A stretch of 64,000 nucleotides of DNA from Chlorokybus atmophyticus (lineage: Eukaryota > Streptophyta > Chlorokybophyceae > Chlorokybales > Chlorokybaceae), in NCBI GenBank assembly GCA_009103225.1, contig RHPI01002990.1, positions 712,347-776,346 on the forward strand. Direction: 5' to 3'. Shown one piece after another: positions 21,612 through 31,885 of this stretch; position 1 is the stretch's first letter; each line of letters starts with the position of its first letter. The notes under the pieces were generated by a model that made no database searches, had not been told where the DNA came from, and worked only from the letters and a program-made list of their open reading frames with translations. Position numbers and translations under genes: made by a program.

Positions 21612-22463
21612 CGGTGTGGGGTGGTTGCTTGTATAGGAACGGCGCCAGAAGAGCAGAGTAGTGGGCGACTTGAGAACAATAGTTGTATAGCTACAACGAT
21701 GAAGTTGCCTATGAAATGCGATGTTTGTTTTGGGAATGAGTTTGAAGATTTGCCAAGGATCAATTCACTTGAGGTAGGGCATGAGCGAATTCTCATATGC
21801 GTGCCACTTCGTGAGTTAACAAGTACTTTGACAAATTATTGGCAACTAAAGCAAACTAACCCCGAAATTAAGGCGTGTGTTCTAACACCCAAATATTATG
21901 ATAAGTGGAAAAGGTTAGGCGGTATGCGCCGTGTGGGCACATTACCAAAGGCCAAATCACCTTTTGCCACTGACTTGCAAATGTGGTGTGATGATGCAAG
22001 TGATCGCCGAGGTTCACAAATAAATCCTAGGCTAAGTATGGTCTTCGATGCATTAGTGAATGATAGGGCATGTGGTGTCTTAGTTGACACTGGTGCCTTA
22101 AATAATTTTGTAAGTGCCGAATTGGCAAAAAGGGTCTCGGCCACCATTGAAACTACCAATGCTAGGGCAAGCCTAGTAGGTGAGTTACATTGTGAAGTAA
22201 GTGGCGTGACAGAGTTGCTAATTCGAATGGGGGATTATAGGACCAAAATTAAGCTGTATGTGGTCAAGTCCCTTATTCCAGGCATAGACGTGATATTAGG
22301 TGATAGTTGGCAAAAGCACGTGAAGTTAGAATTAACAAGCGTGCCACCTTCTATTACAATCACACAAGGTGACAAGCGTTTTGCTTTGACACCTAGTAGG
22401 AACCGTAAGCCTAACAGAAGGAGTACCCACCATCGACCCAATGGATCAATGGTTAAAGGGTGA
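21612..22463 (+). pseudogene. Aspartic protease region of pol (chromovirus)
   Basis: It is in the same frame as the zinc knuckle but separated by the gag stop, an arrangement used for stop suppression in some gypsy elements. The retropepsin motif V-L-V-D-T-G-A lies near 22,076-22,096, followed by a typical I-L-G-D-S-W segment near 22,290. The frame ends at 22463, while reverse transcriptase begins in another frame at about 22,441, so a frameshift separates them. Confidence 0.8.
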
Positions 22464-24293
22464 CTCCGAATTGGCTGTAGGTTGCCTAAGCATAGTGGGG
22501 GACTTGGAAGAGTCAAGTGAAATTGATTGGGAAAAGGTACACCCGGTGGTGAGGGAGTTTATGGATATATTCTCCGCGGATCTACCAAGTGCACCGGCAA
22601 ATAGGTTTGTCTCCCATTTAATCCCACTAAAGAAAGGGGCTGGGCCTCCGCCGTTAAGGCCATTGTATAGGCTAAGTCCCAAGGAACGTGATGAAGCAAA
22701 GAAGCAGGTGAACTATCTCCTAGAAAAGGGTTTGATAGTCGAATCGCAAAGCCCCTATTCGGCTAATGTAATTTTTGCCGAAAAGAAGGGAGGCAAGCTC
22801 CGAATGTGTGTTGATTATAGGTCATTAAATGCACAAACGGTGATGAATGCCTTCCCCTTACCGCGTTTGGATTTGGATTTCGATGATTTGTATGATCAAC
22901 TAGTTAGGAAGTCGTGGTTTAGCACCCTCGACCTAACTAGTGGTTACCACCAAATACCTATCGCGATAGAAGATAGGTATAAGACAGGGTTTAAAACCCC
23001 TATGGGTCATTACGAATATACGGTGATGCCATTTGGCTTGTGCAATGCGCCAGCCACATTCCAAGCGGTAATGAAGTATTTAAAGAGGAGGTAGGGAAAT
23101 TCGTCCTAGTGTACTTGGATGATGTTATTGTATTTTCAAGTACAAAAGAGGAACATGTGCTTCATTTACGAAAAGCCTTGAGTAGGCTAAGGGAGCATAA
23201 GTTCTTGGCGAATTTCAAGAAGTGTGACTTCTTTGCAAGGGAAGTAGAGTACTTGGGTAATATTGTAAGTGAAGATGGAATAAAAGGCGATCCAAAGAAA
23301 CTCGAAAGGGTTAAAGACTGGGCTGTTCCTAAGAATGTAACGGAATTACAGAAATTCTTGGGTTTTTGCCTATGGTTCCGCCGTTTTATTTTAGGCTATT
23401 CAATTATAGCCGCTCCACTCACTACTTTGACAAGTACTCGAAAACCCTTCGAATGGGGTCCTAAAGAGCAACAAGCCTTTGAAAGGCTTAAGGCTGCTAT
23501 GACCTCACTTCCGGTATTGAAGTTGCCGGAAATGGACAAGCCATTTGAGGTAATAAGTGATGCCTCTTTGGCAGGAACCGGGGCTATACTAGTGCAAGAG
23601 GGGCATCCAGTAGCCTTTGAGAGTTTCAAGTATAAGCCCACGGAGAAAAATTACTCAACCACCGATCAAGAATTATTAGGTGTTGTGAAAGCGTTGCATA
23701 GATGGAGGTGTTACTTAGAGGGGAGACCTTTTAAGGTGATAACTGATCACAACCCCTTAGTACACCTAAATACGCAACCTAATTTGTCGCGACGCCAAGT
23801 AAGGTGGCATGAGTATTTGGTGCGATATGATTTTGATTGGGAATATAGGCCAGGTAGGATAAATGCGGCAGATCCTTTAAGTAGGCATCCCGCATTGTCC
23901 GAGGATTTGGCGTTACTTGCATTGGATTATGTGAGTGACATTCCTAACCAAATAATCGCAAGTTATACTAATTGCCCGGAGTTCCTTTTGGAATTCAACC
24001 AAGTGTTAAAACCACATGGGGCATTTTGGTATAAAGATGAAGAAAAGATTGCGGTTTCAATGGATAGGTCACTTAGGTCAAAGGTGATTGAAGAATCACA
24101 TAATCCCCCTTACGGTGGCCATTTTGGTATAAGGAAAACTACCGAGTCTTTGGCTAGAAGGTATTGGTGGCCGACCTTAAGAATTGATGTCGAAAGCTTT
24201 GTAAAGAATTGTGACTCATGCCAAAGGAATAAATCCGTAAGGACAAAACCGGCCGGGAAATTACAACCGTTACCCATACCAGAGGGGGCTTGA
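22441..24293 (+). pseudogene. Reverse transcriptase, RNase H and integrase zinc finger
   Basis: Reverse transcriptase begins in one frame (L-D-L-T-S-G-Y-H-Q, M-P-F-G-L-C-N-A-P-A-T-F-Q) and shifts near 23,075 to the frame with the catalytic Y-L-D-D (about 23,110), consistent with a small deletion. RNase H follows (D-A-S-L-A-G-T-G-A at about 23,560; T-D-Q-E-L-L; T-D-H-N-P-L), then the integrase H-H-C-C finger (about 24,090-24,230). A TGA at 24291-24293 falls where chromoviruses have a conserved tryptophan, and translation would continue in frame after it. Confidence 0.93.
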
Positions 24294-25369
24294 AAGTCAA
24301 TATTAGTTGACTTTATAGTCCAATTACCTAAAACGGTAAAAGGGAATAATGGAATGGTTGTGTTTGTAGACCGGTTTAGTAAGGTTGTTCACTTAAAACC
24401 AACTCCTCCAAAATTTACGGGCGAGGATTTTGCCCATGCCTTTTTCAGGAGATGGTACTCACAACATGGGATGCTCGTGGATATGATTTTGGATAGGGAT
24501 TCGCGGTTCATTCTTCCGCTTTTTGGCGTGAATTATTTGAAACACTGAATTTGGATAATAAGTTATCCACCGCGTTTCACCCTCAAACAGATGGGCAAAC
24601 CGAGCGTGTGAATCAGACAGTGGAACAACTATTGAGGCATTACTCACTAAAGAATATTAGAGATTGGGATACATATCTCCCTTTCGTTGAGTATGCCATC
24701 AATGATTCAGTGAATGAGTCAACGTGGATGACACCATTTTATATTGGTTATGGCCGCCATCCATTAAGTCCAGTTGAGGCTTTAATGGAGAATATGGGGG
24801 CTAGGAAAAGAGTCAACCCCTCGGCTCAAATTTTGGCTCAACGATTAGGGCAGGTGCAAAATGAGGCCAAGAGGGCCTTATTAGCAACCCAAAATCGTAT
24901 GCGTCAATATGCCGATGCCAAGAGGGCAGAGGCCATGTTTGAAGTGGGACAAGAAGTCCTACTTAGCACAAAGAATGTGAGGATGGAGTCTCTCAATGGG
25001 GCCCGAAAGCTATTACCCCGATGGCTTGGACCATTTAAGGTAATAGAAAAGATAGGGGCTGTGGCATTCAAGTTAGAATTGCCACCGAGTCTTAAAATAC
25101 ATAATGTATTTCATGCCTCGCTATTGAGAACCTATCACTCAGATGGGTCGGTGCAGCCACCACCACCCCCAATGTTTATAGAAGGAGATTGGGAGTATGA
25201 AGTGGAGGGAATAATAACCCACAAAGGCCGGTCAGGCAGATCTCCCAGTTACTTTGTGAAATGGAAGGGTCATCCGTTCGAAGCATGTGAATGGGTTGAC
25301 GAACCTAACATGCGATCACCGCTTCTGATAAAGAAATATTCGAGGGAGCTAACGGTTGGCCAAAGATGA
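24294..25369 (+). pseudogene. Integrase core and chromodomain
   Basis: The core acidic triad is visible: D in V-D-F near 24,309, D in D-R-D-S-R-F near 24,495 and E in Q-T-D-G-Q-T-E-R-V-N-Q near 24,600. A frameshift near 24,515 splits the core. The C-terminal domain (G-P-F-K-V-I) is followed by a chromodomain at about 25,195-25,320 (Y-E-V-E-G-I, Y-F-V-K-W-K-G, C-E-W-V), which defines a chromovirus. It ends at TGA 25369. An intact protein would direct insertion to chromatin carrying particular histone marks. Confidence 0.92.
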
Positions 25370-25515
25370 AGTCCAGGTAGGTCCATTTCTGAAAATATAT
25401 ATTTTCCGCCTTTAGAAGTAGTTCCACGTTTTTACCTATCAAGTTACTGATCATGGCTTGTTTTCCTAGGTTGGAAAGCGTGGAGAAAGAAATTGAGCAG
25501 AGACGCTCAATAACT

Positions 25516-25525
25516 AAAGGGGGAG
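25516..25525 (+). other. Polypurine tract
   Basis: AAAGGGGGAG lies three bases before the 3' LTR, the expected position of the plus-strand primer. Confidence 0.85.
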
Positions 25526-25528
25526 CTT

Positions 25529-26858
25529 TGTTACGGCCTAGCTACTATAGCTGGTCATGTACAGTGTATATATAAGTTTAATTAGCGTAAGACAAAAGTT
25601 CAATGAACCTTGGTTGAATTATCTTGGTTTGTTACACAAGCTTTGAATGTGTTTGTGTTTGAGCTTTAACACAAGTGCAATGCATCGCTAATTATAGGCC
25701 TGGCTAGTTAGAGCATTTGCATGCATACAATTAGAAGTGGTTGACTAGGAATTACCCTATTCATGAATGTATGGGCGTCTTGAGTAGGAAGATAAAAGCA
25801 CACGGCTTTAGTATAATGATTTATTAACGTGATGTGGGCTTATGGGGCCAATCGCGTGAAACATCATAGGAAAAAGCATGTGTAATTATAAGGTTCATTT
25901 AGGCCAATCCAAGGCGGCTTATTTGGATCAGATGAATAGAGCAAAGTAGCCTACCTTAGGGTGAACAAAAAGGACTTCGCGAAATGAGTTCGCAAAGGGG
26001 TTGATTCACCTGCGAAGTGAATCAACATAGTGAACTAAAATAGTTGACTAGTTCAGTTACGAACATGAACTAAAATAGTTCACTAGTTCAGTTACGAACA
26101 TGAACTAAAATAATTCACTAGGGGTTTGTAAGTGAACTAACATAGTTCACTGGTTCAATTATAAACATGAACTAAAGTAGTTCACTAAGGCTTCGAAGTG
26201 AACTAAGTGAATCACCCTAATATGAGGGGACTAATAGAAGAGGGAGCCAAAAGTGAATCACTGGTGAACTAAGTTAGTTCACCAGTAAAGTGATTCATAA
26301 AGCCGACAAGGTAGTGAACTAAAGTTGATTCACTAGTGAATCAACTATTAGATCACTTCGCGACGCGACGTCGCGACAGAAAATCGGCTAAGGCATTTGC
26401 CCCCTCCCGCGTGTGCCGATATGCAGCGCATGGCAGCGCCGTCTGCCATGGCCGCAAGCACAAAAATCGCGGATTCGCATTATTGGTCACTTTGCAGAAT
26501 GCCAGTGAACTAATGCCGGGTGAACTAAACTAATCACTTGGGTGAGTGAATGGGGATCTGGTAGAGGGCTTTGAACCAAGTAGGTCTTAGCCAAGATAGT
26601 TCCTAGTAAAGCTCATGGCGATGGATTTCGCCATTAAAAAGGAGCCAGTCGCGGGTGGAGGGTAGCCGCCGCACGACTTGAGCTCGGGGCTTTTGGGGCT
26701 AAGGTAGGGGTACCTAAGCTAGGTGACCATAACCCTTGAATTACCAAGTAATTGTTCATTCAACGAAAGGTGATTAAGGGAGTGTACAGTCACTACATGT
26801 AAAGTGTGTGATCACTGTACATAGTTTTGGTGATAATTTACCCCCGCACGGCGTAACA
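25529..26858 (+). repeat. 3' LTR of Ty3/gypsy chromovirus
   Basis: 1330 bp, TGTTACG...CGTAACA, followed by the GGCAG target duplication (26859-26863). It lacks 9 bp of a short tandem unit that is present in the 5' LTR. Confidence 0.93.
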
Positions 26859-26863
26859 GGCAG

Positions 26864-27016
26864 GCCGCCGTCGATTGTACTTATCAGTTGATCGCTTGCC
26901 GTCGGTATATGTTGCTTAATAATAACGGCCGTCCTAAAAAGTCCCTTTATGGACCAATCTGTTACGTCAGGTAGGGTCAGGCAGGGTCAGGCACCCGTCA
27001 GTCCCTCAGTCACTTA
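26864..27016. other. Outer transposon, right subterminal DNA
   Basis: Non-coding DNA between the gypsy target duplication and the right terminal repeat. It carries GTCAGGCAGGGTCAGGCACC and ACGGCCGTCC words, mirrored in the left end of the nested element. Confidence 0.6.
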
Positions 27017-27042
27017 TCAGTCACCGTGTAAAATTTGCGACG
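26968..27042 (-). repeat. Terminal inverted repeat, right (outer transposon)
   Basis: Inverted match over about 75 bp to 14,109-14,183; the outermost 26 bp are identical. It marks the right boundary of the mobile-element nest. Confidence 0.85.
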
Positions 27043-27606
27043 GAGTGTGGACAAGTTGTTGTAGCATTGTCGTCTATGGTGCGGCTCTGTCGCTTTGTTG
27101 AGGCCGCACTTCCATTGCAATCGTCGCTGCTACCACCCTCGCCGCTGTATCGATGGATACGGAGCACTGGCTCAGCGTCACATGTAAGCAAGGCAAGATT
27201 GACAGCATCAGGAAACAACTTGCCTTCTACTCTGCCGCTGCCGCCAGCACACCTGCATCTTGCATAAAAGCAATGTGGCTTTGCCACATTGGATACAATT
27301 GTGCAGAGGATGTCTACTCATCATGACACAGCATTTTGATGCTAGCTATACTTCATGCATGCATGCATGTGCGCGCGTGCGCGCGCATGCGTGTTCTTTG
27401 CAATGTGTGCCAGTGCAATAGTCACGCACACGGGTTTCAGCTTTCTTCGCGGGTGTCTTGATTGTGGCAAATCCGTGACGTACAAGGCGACGACAAGGTT
27501 GTGCCACTGCTCCCCTTCCCTCAACGCCCACACTCTGATTCGCATCCTTTGAGGACACGTCATCATTTGAGACAGTGCTCGGTGAACGCTTTGGTGGAGT
27601 AGCCAT
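27043..27606 (-). pseudogene. Possible 5' part of the gene split by the nest
   Basis: A minus-strand ATG at 27606 opens about 60 codons of basic, S/T/K-rich sequence, with a plausible donor (GTGTGC) near 27,425. A second coding-like stretch (about 27,210-27,043; D, S and G rich) runs straight into the transposon end at 27,042. The same strand resumes coding-like sequence on the far side of the nest (10,379-9,370). Inference: one gene, interrupted by the outer transposon. No protein family is recognised, and the exon limits are approximate. Confidence 0.35.
27354..27393. repeat. Alternating purine-pyrimidine tract
   Basis: (CATG)n followed by GTGCGCGCGTGCGCGCGCAT, an almost uninterrupted RY alternation that could adopt Z-DNA under torsion. 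Similar tracts recur across 28-40 kb. Confidence 0.6.
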
Positions 27607-28627
27607 CTCTTTAATGGTTAAATCGTGGGGAGTATTGTCCTGCAGCGATTAATGCTGTTCTTTTTCTAGCTCTGTCGCCGTCAGATAACTTGCGCTGCTG
27701 TCGGTGGTGGCAAGCAGCCGAGGCAATGCGAGACATGACAAGGCAAGGCAAGGCAAGTTGCCCGAGGCAACCACTCCTGTCACACTTGTACCTTCGACTC
27801 GAGCTCCTGGAAGCGAGCTAGAAGCGAGGTAGAAGTCTATCTTGACTCTCGCGAGTTTGGAAGCCATCTCAAACTCTGTTGGGATGGCCGTGCCACGGTG
27901 ACTGGACTGATGACTGGATTGCCGGTAGTGGCGGTCTTTGCTCGCCACGACTGCGCTGAGGCGGCGGCGGCGGCGGCGGCGGCGAAATGCAGTGGGGTGG
28001 CAAGTGATTGCGGCTGGGGTTGGCAGGGGGAGGCGGCGTCTTACCTCTCCTGCTGGCTGCTCGCTGCCGTTTTGTGGGGCTGGTGAGGGAGAGTGGGAGG
28101 TTCGCCATGGCAGGTACTTGGTTGCTGACATCTGCATGACGGTGCATGGTGAATGACTCTTACATGTGTGTGCCTGTGTCTGCGCGTGATGACTGCTGCA
28201 TACGCACATGTGCGTATCGCTGTGCTGACTGCTGGGTAACAGTTGCGCGTGCGTGCGTGGGCGTGTCTGTGCACTTGCATAGGGGTTTATAATGAATGAT
28301 GAACAACGTCGTGTGTTTACATCTCTGCGTGCATGCATTCCCGTGTGCATGTGTGACTGCATGCACGTTTGCGTGTCCTTGACAGCTGACACTCTCTCTG
28401 TGCTGTGTGTAAGTATGTGTTTCATAGTGGATCTCAACAATGGATTGTTGTGCGCGTGCGTGCTGACGGCATGCCCTTGTATGTACTCCAGCACATGTGC
28501 AACGGCTGCATGCACATGTGCTGGGGAATTGAATGCGTCCGCGTGTGCGTGTGCGTGATCACTGCGGCATGTAGGTCTGTGAGCATGTGCATTTGGCTAA
28601 CGGTAGCCACGCTCAGTGTAGGTCAGC
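27607..28627. other. Low-complexity intergenic DNA with (CGG)n
   Basis: Rich in TGCATG/GTGCGTG words, with a CGG microsatellite at about 27,959-27,985. A long minus-strand frame (27,649-28,515) exists but is dominated by H-, T- and R-rich low complexity and is not supported as a gene. Confidence 0.5.
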
Positions 28628-29722
28628 ATGGCTACAAAAGGAGAGCAGCAATGGTGGCGCAGCGTCGCTCAGAAACAATGGCACATCACGCGGGGACGCT
28701 TGCGCGCAGTTGCGACATGGGCGGAAGCGATGCTAATAACGATACTGGCGGGCGTAGTGTTGCTGAAAGACATGCTCGAGTTGTTGGCGACAGCTGTGTT
28801 GGCTGTGTTGGCTTTCTGGCATTGGCGTGATGGCAACACTGCCCGATTCGTCGCGGATTCATGGGAGAAGCTGGTGGATTGGAAAGAGCACTTATCAGTA
28901 TACCTGGTCGAGGAATGTGCACACCCCGGCGAGTTTGTGACGCGGATGTTGAGTCAGCTGAAGAGTGAGAGGGTGTGCACATCCGCCATCGACTTCAGCG
29001 GGCACATTGCGTGTGGCATCGAACCTTCCCCACTCCTGAAGGTGACGGTGATGCAAGCGGCTGTACCGCTATTGCTGGTGGTGTTGGGCATACTGTTCTG
29101 GCGTCAAACCAGGTGTCTGCTACATAGTTGTGGGTGGGTATGCATTTGGGTGTTGCGGTTACCTCTGCGAGTACGGCGAAGAGCACTTCATTTCTTTGAC
29201 TGCTTGCCGGAAAAGACAGACAAGGCGGTTGTCACCGATGAAATCATCATCCCTGCTGCGCCTGCTGGCGCCTTGGAGGTGACCTACAAGACAGTGGTAT
29301 ATGTAGCGTTGCCTGCCGTGCGTGTGGGAGCCGTGGAGGAGTACGAGCACTGGGATTATGTCATTGAAGATGACTACCATCTTTGCAAACTGCGCGACAA
29401 GGGAGAGCAGTCGAACAACGAGCCATCGATGGCGGATCTCATACGCTCCATTCGAGGTGACAAGGTTTTGGTGGCGTCCTTCGCACCACTCAAGGTGGTA
29501 CTGGAGACAGTGAAGTTTGAGACGTACGGTGGCGTTATAGAACATAATAGTAGAGAGTTTCACCTTTGCAAAAGGTGCAGAGTTAGCGAGGAGGCAGTGG
29601 ATGAATATCAGGTGCCAGTTGAGGAGGTCCTGGTGCGCCGTGCGATTGTGGAGCAGGCGCGCAGGGTTGCTGCCAGGATAGGCAGGAAGCGTCAGTTCAC
29701 CTTGCTGCCTTGGGCGAGTTAG
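28628..29722 (+). CDS. Hypothetical membrane protein, single exon
   Basis: An ATG at 28628 opens a 364-codon frame without introns, unlike its neighbours. Two hydrophobic segments near residues 31-65 and one or two near residues 136-175 look like membrane spans. The C-terminal half is soluble, with two related acidic-aromatic segments (E-H-W-D-Y-V-I-E-D-D and a later V-I-E-H-N) each followed by H-L-C-K, and a basic R-R/A-rich tail. Codon use looks coding, and the frame is clean in a repeat-rich region. No family is recognised. It could be a taxon-restricted gene or the gene of an unrecognised mobile element. Confidence 0.5.
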   Translation: MATKGEQQWWRSVAQKQWHITRGRLRAVATWAEAMLITILAGVVLLKDMLELLATAVLAVLAFWHWRDGNTARFVADSWEKLVDWKEHLSVYLVEECAHPGEFVTRMLSQLKSERVCTSAIDFSGHIACGIEPSPLLKVTVMQAAVPLLLVVLGILFWRQTRCLLHSCGWVCIWVLRLPLRVRRRALHFFDCLPEKTDKAVVTDEIIIPAAPAGALEVTYKTVVYVALPAVRVGAVEEYEHWDYVIEDDYHLCKLRDKGEQSNNEPSMADLIRSIRGDKVLVASFAPLKVVLETVKFETYGGVIEHNSREFHLCKRCRVSEEAVDEYQVPVEEVLVRRAIVEQARRVAARIGRKRQFTLLPWAS

Positions 29723-29733
29723 GTCTGTCGGGC

Positions 29734-31096
29734 TTACAGATGTCGGCTAATTGAGATGTTTTTGTGAACAGACTGTACATACTCTGCTTGGTCAAATATA
29801 CAAACTCTGTTAGCTGTTAAGCCATAAAAACATTGCACTTGCTGTCCTATCCCCAGGACAGTGATCACCTTCTGGCACTTGAATGTGATGTCCCTTGTCA
29901 CTTGACCAGCTTGTCCCACTGGGGGCTTGATAACCTTGCAGTGCCTGCACCGATCAGCCGCAAACAGCAGCAGAGTCTTCAGCTTGCAGCTCTCCAAGTT
30001 CTCAGCTACTTCCGTCGTGCATACCAAGTACGCGACAGCAGCGGTGGTCGAGAGCATGCGCGCGTCTTATAGCTACCGAAGAGAAAAGGACGGCCAGGTA
30101 CAAGTCGATCACGTATGTTGTGGTACAGGAGTCATGGTGCAGTTTGCCGCTGAGTGCATGTTCTTCTGTTGCTCTCTCGCAGTGGGTCAACATACCACAT
30201 TGGTGCGCAGACGCTTGCTGGTATTGACAGCGTATTGTCAGGTGAGTGTGAGGCAGCGCAATGATGTGCTGAAGTCAGACAAAATCCTGCTTCTTGGACG
30301 GGAAACGGAGCTGCTGCAATTGGGCGCTCAAGTGCCAGGTACTTGTCATCCGTGTTTACCGGGGAGAGATGAGGTTATCTTGCACCCACACAGACCCGTG
30401 TTGCCTCCCTCGCCCTCTCCCTTTATGAACAGTGCAACGCCTGGGTGCACGCTCGTCAGCACGATGCTTCCCATGCCTGCCGTTGATCCCACCCCTGTCC
30501 AATGGGGCAATGGACAGCAGCCAGAACATTCTCATGCCCAGCAACGGAGAGTTTGGACATCCAACCTGCGCTCCCCGAGAATGACCAGCAGCTTCGCAAC
30601 ATCCCAACCTCCGCACTTGAAAACCTCACCGGGTTCAGCTTTGTGAATACTCAGCAGCACATCGGCATGGACACAGGTGGTGCAGAATTTATTCAACGCC
30701 CATCGTCCCCAAGGAACGACCACTGTGGTTATTCTCCAGCTACAGCCCCGACCTCAACCCGCAAACCCCTGGAGTATCCGCCTACTCTCAATGCCACGTG
30801 AGGTCCTCCTGTTCTTCGTCCATCGTGTCGCTGTCGCACGCAATGTCGCGGCACTCTCTGCTGCTTGTGGTGCCGGTTCTGGCGTCAATAGCTTGTTCCC
30901 ACACCTGCAATTGTTCGCACCACGACAGGTGCTTCCGTCGCAGCCGCGGGTAAAGCACTGCTCTAAGAGCAGTGATCAGTGCTTGGGCTTGAAGTGCCAT
31001 CCTTGTCGCTGTCAAAGAACGCGTAATCTGCCACCTGCGGGTACGCCTTGCATGAACACGCGCTTGCTGTATTAGTAATGAGAGGAGGTACTGCAT
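29734..31096 (-). other. Possible fragments of an unidentified gene
   Basis: Coding-like minus-strand stretches occur at 29,734-29,960 (includes C-R-H-C and a later C-Q-K) and at 30,788-31,060 (basic helical segment with an acidic C-terminus ending at a stop). Exon-like plus-strand stretches flanked by GT/AG occur around 29,940-30,240. They overlap in part, so at most one strand is real. Nothing was recognised; listed only so the segment is not read as empty. Confidence 0.2.
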
Positions 31097-31648
31097 GGGT
31101 ACGCGTTGGCTGTACGCAACACCCGAATCGCCCCCGACTTCTTCTTGCCGAACCAGAGGAAATTCAGCTCAACCTGCGCCAGCACCTGAGGTAAAGTACA
31201 TTTGCGCACAATTGCAAATGCTCGCAATGGCCGATGTGCTTCTTGCCCGTCATAAGTATGACCTTAAAATTCAAGCACACGCACATAACCCGCTCAAGCA
31301 CAAGAAGCAAGCATGCGCGCCGCAATTGCCTAAGGGATGGTCCTCCCCTTGAACCATTTGGTGCATTAGCGCATGGCAGTGCGCATGCACCAGAGCCATC
31401 CGCAGTAGTGATAGAGAACTTCATGTGGCCAAACACGACAGAGCTTTGAGGTGTGTGCTTGTGCGTGGGTGCATGGGTGGGCGCGTGCGTGGATGACTGT
31501 CAGCACCGTCGGCATATGCGTGCGTGCCTGTCGGCACCGCTATGACCTTCGTGTACTCTTCTGCAAGTGTGTCTGCATTGGATGTGTTTGTGTGTCTATG
31601 TGCGTGGGCTGTTGGCACCCACAGTGTGCGCTGCACGTGCACGCCCCC

Positions 31649-31850
31649 NNNNNNNNNNNNNNNNNNNNNNNNNNNNNNNNNNNNNNNNNNNNNNNNNNNN
31701 NNNNNNNNNNNNNNNNNNNNNNNNNNNNNNNNNNNNNNNNNNNNNNNNNNNNNNNNNNNNNNNNNNNNNNNNNNNNNNNNNNNNNNNNNNNNNNNNNNNN
31801 NNNNNNNNNNNNNNNNNNNNNNNNNNNNNNNNNNNNNNNNNNNNNNNNNN
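31649..31850. other. Assembly gap (202 N)
   Basis: A run of N bounded by C5 on the left and C33 on the right. Long frames of X residues crossing it are artefacts. Confidence 1.

Positions 31851-31883
<33 letters not shown>
31851..31883. repeat. Poly-C run (33 C) at gap edge
   Basis: A homopolymer that probably caused the gap. The complementary G-tract could form a G-quadruplex. Confidence 0.95.

Positions 31884-31885
<2 letters not shown>

Larger units (their letters stand above)
12239..26858 (+). mobile_element. Ty3/gypsy chromovirus, disrupted, with a nested DNA transposon
   Basis: It has paired LTRs, a 5-bp target duplication, a primer-binding-like site, a polypurine tract and the order gag, zinc knuckle, protease, reverse transcriptase, RNase H, integrase, chromodomain. 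The length is 14.6 kb, of which about 6.65 kb is the DNA transposon inserted in gag. The chromodomain at the integrase C-terminus places it in the chromovirus clade, whose integrases are guided to modified chromatin. LTRs of about 98% identity indicate a fairly recent insertion, yet gag and pol carry several frameshifts and at least two stop mutations, so this copy cannot encode its own proteins. The nested insertion must be younger than the gypsy insertion. Confidence 0.93.
10399..27041. mobile_element. Outer DNA-transposon-like unit containing the nested elements
   Basis: The left end reads GTCGCAAAATGTTTCCCC from 10,399. The right end, read inward on the minus strand, starts GTCGCAAATTTTACACGG at 27,041. 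The two share the terminal GTCGCAAA, and the subterminal DNA of both contains ACGGCCGTC and CATAAAGGGACT words. Excluding the SINE-like element and the gypsy insertion, about 1.5 kb of this unit remains. It has GGTACC-rich, CTA-repeat and GC-rich blocks but no transposase, so it looks non-autonomous or eroded. The right end is nearly identical over about 75 bp to the left end of the transposon nested in the gypsy gag (14,109-14,183), which ties the two to one family. The left boundary is less certain, and no clear target duplication was found. Confidence 0.45.

Noticed and set aside
27649-28515. 288-codon minus-strand frame
   Set aside because: Dominated by low-complexity H, T and R from CA/TG-rich DNA; no splice or family support.
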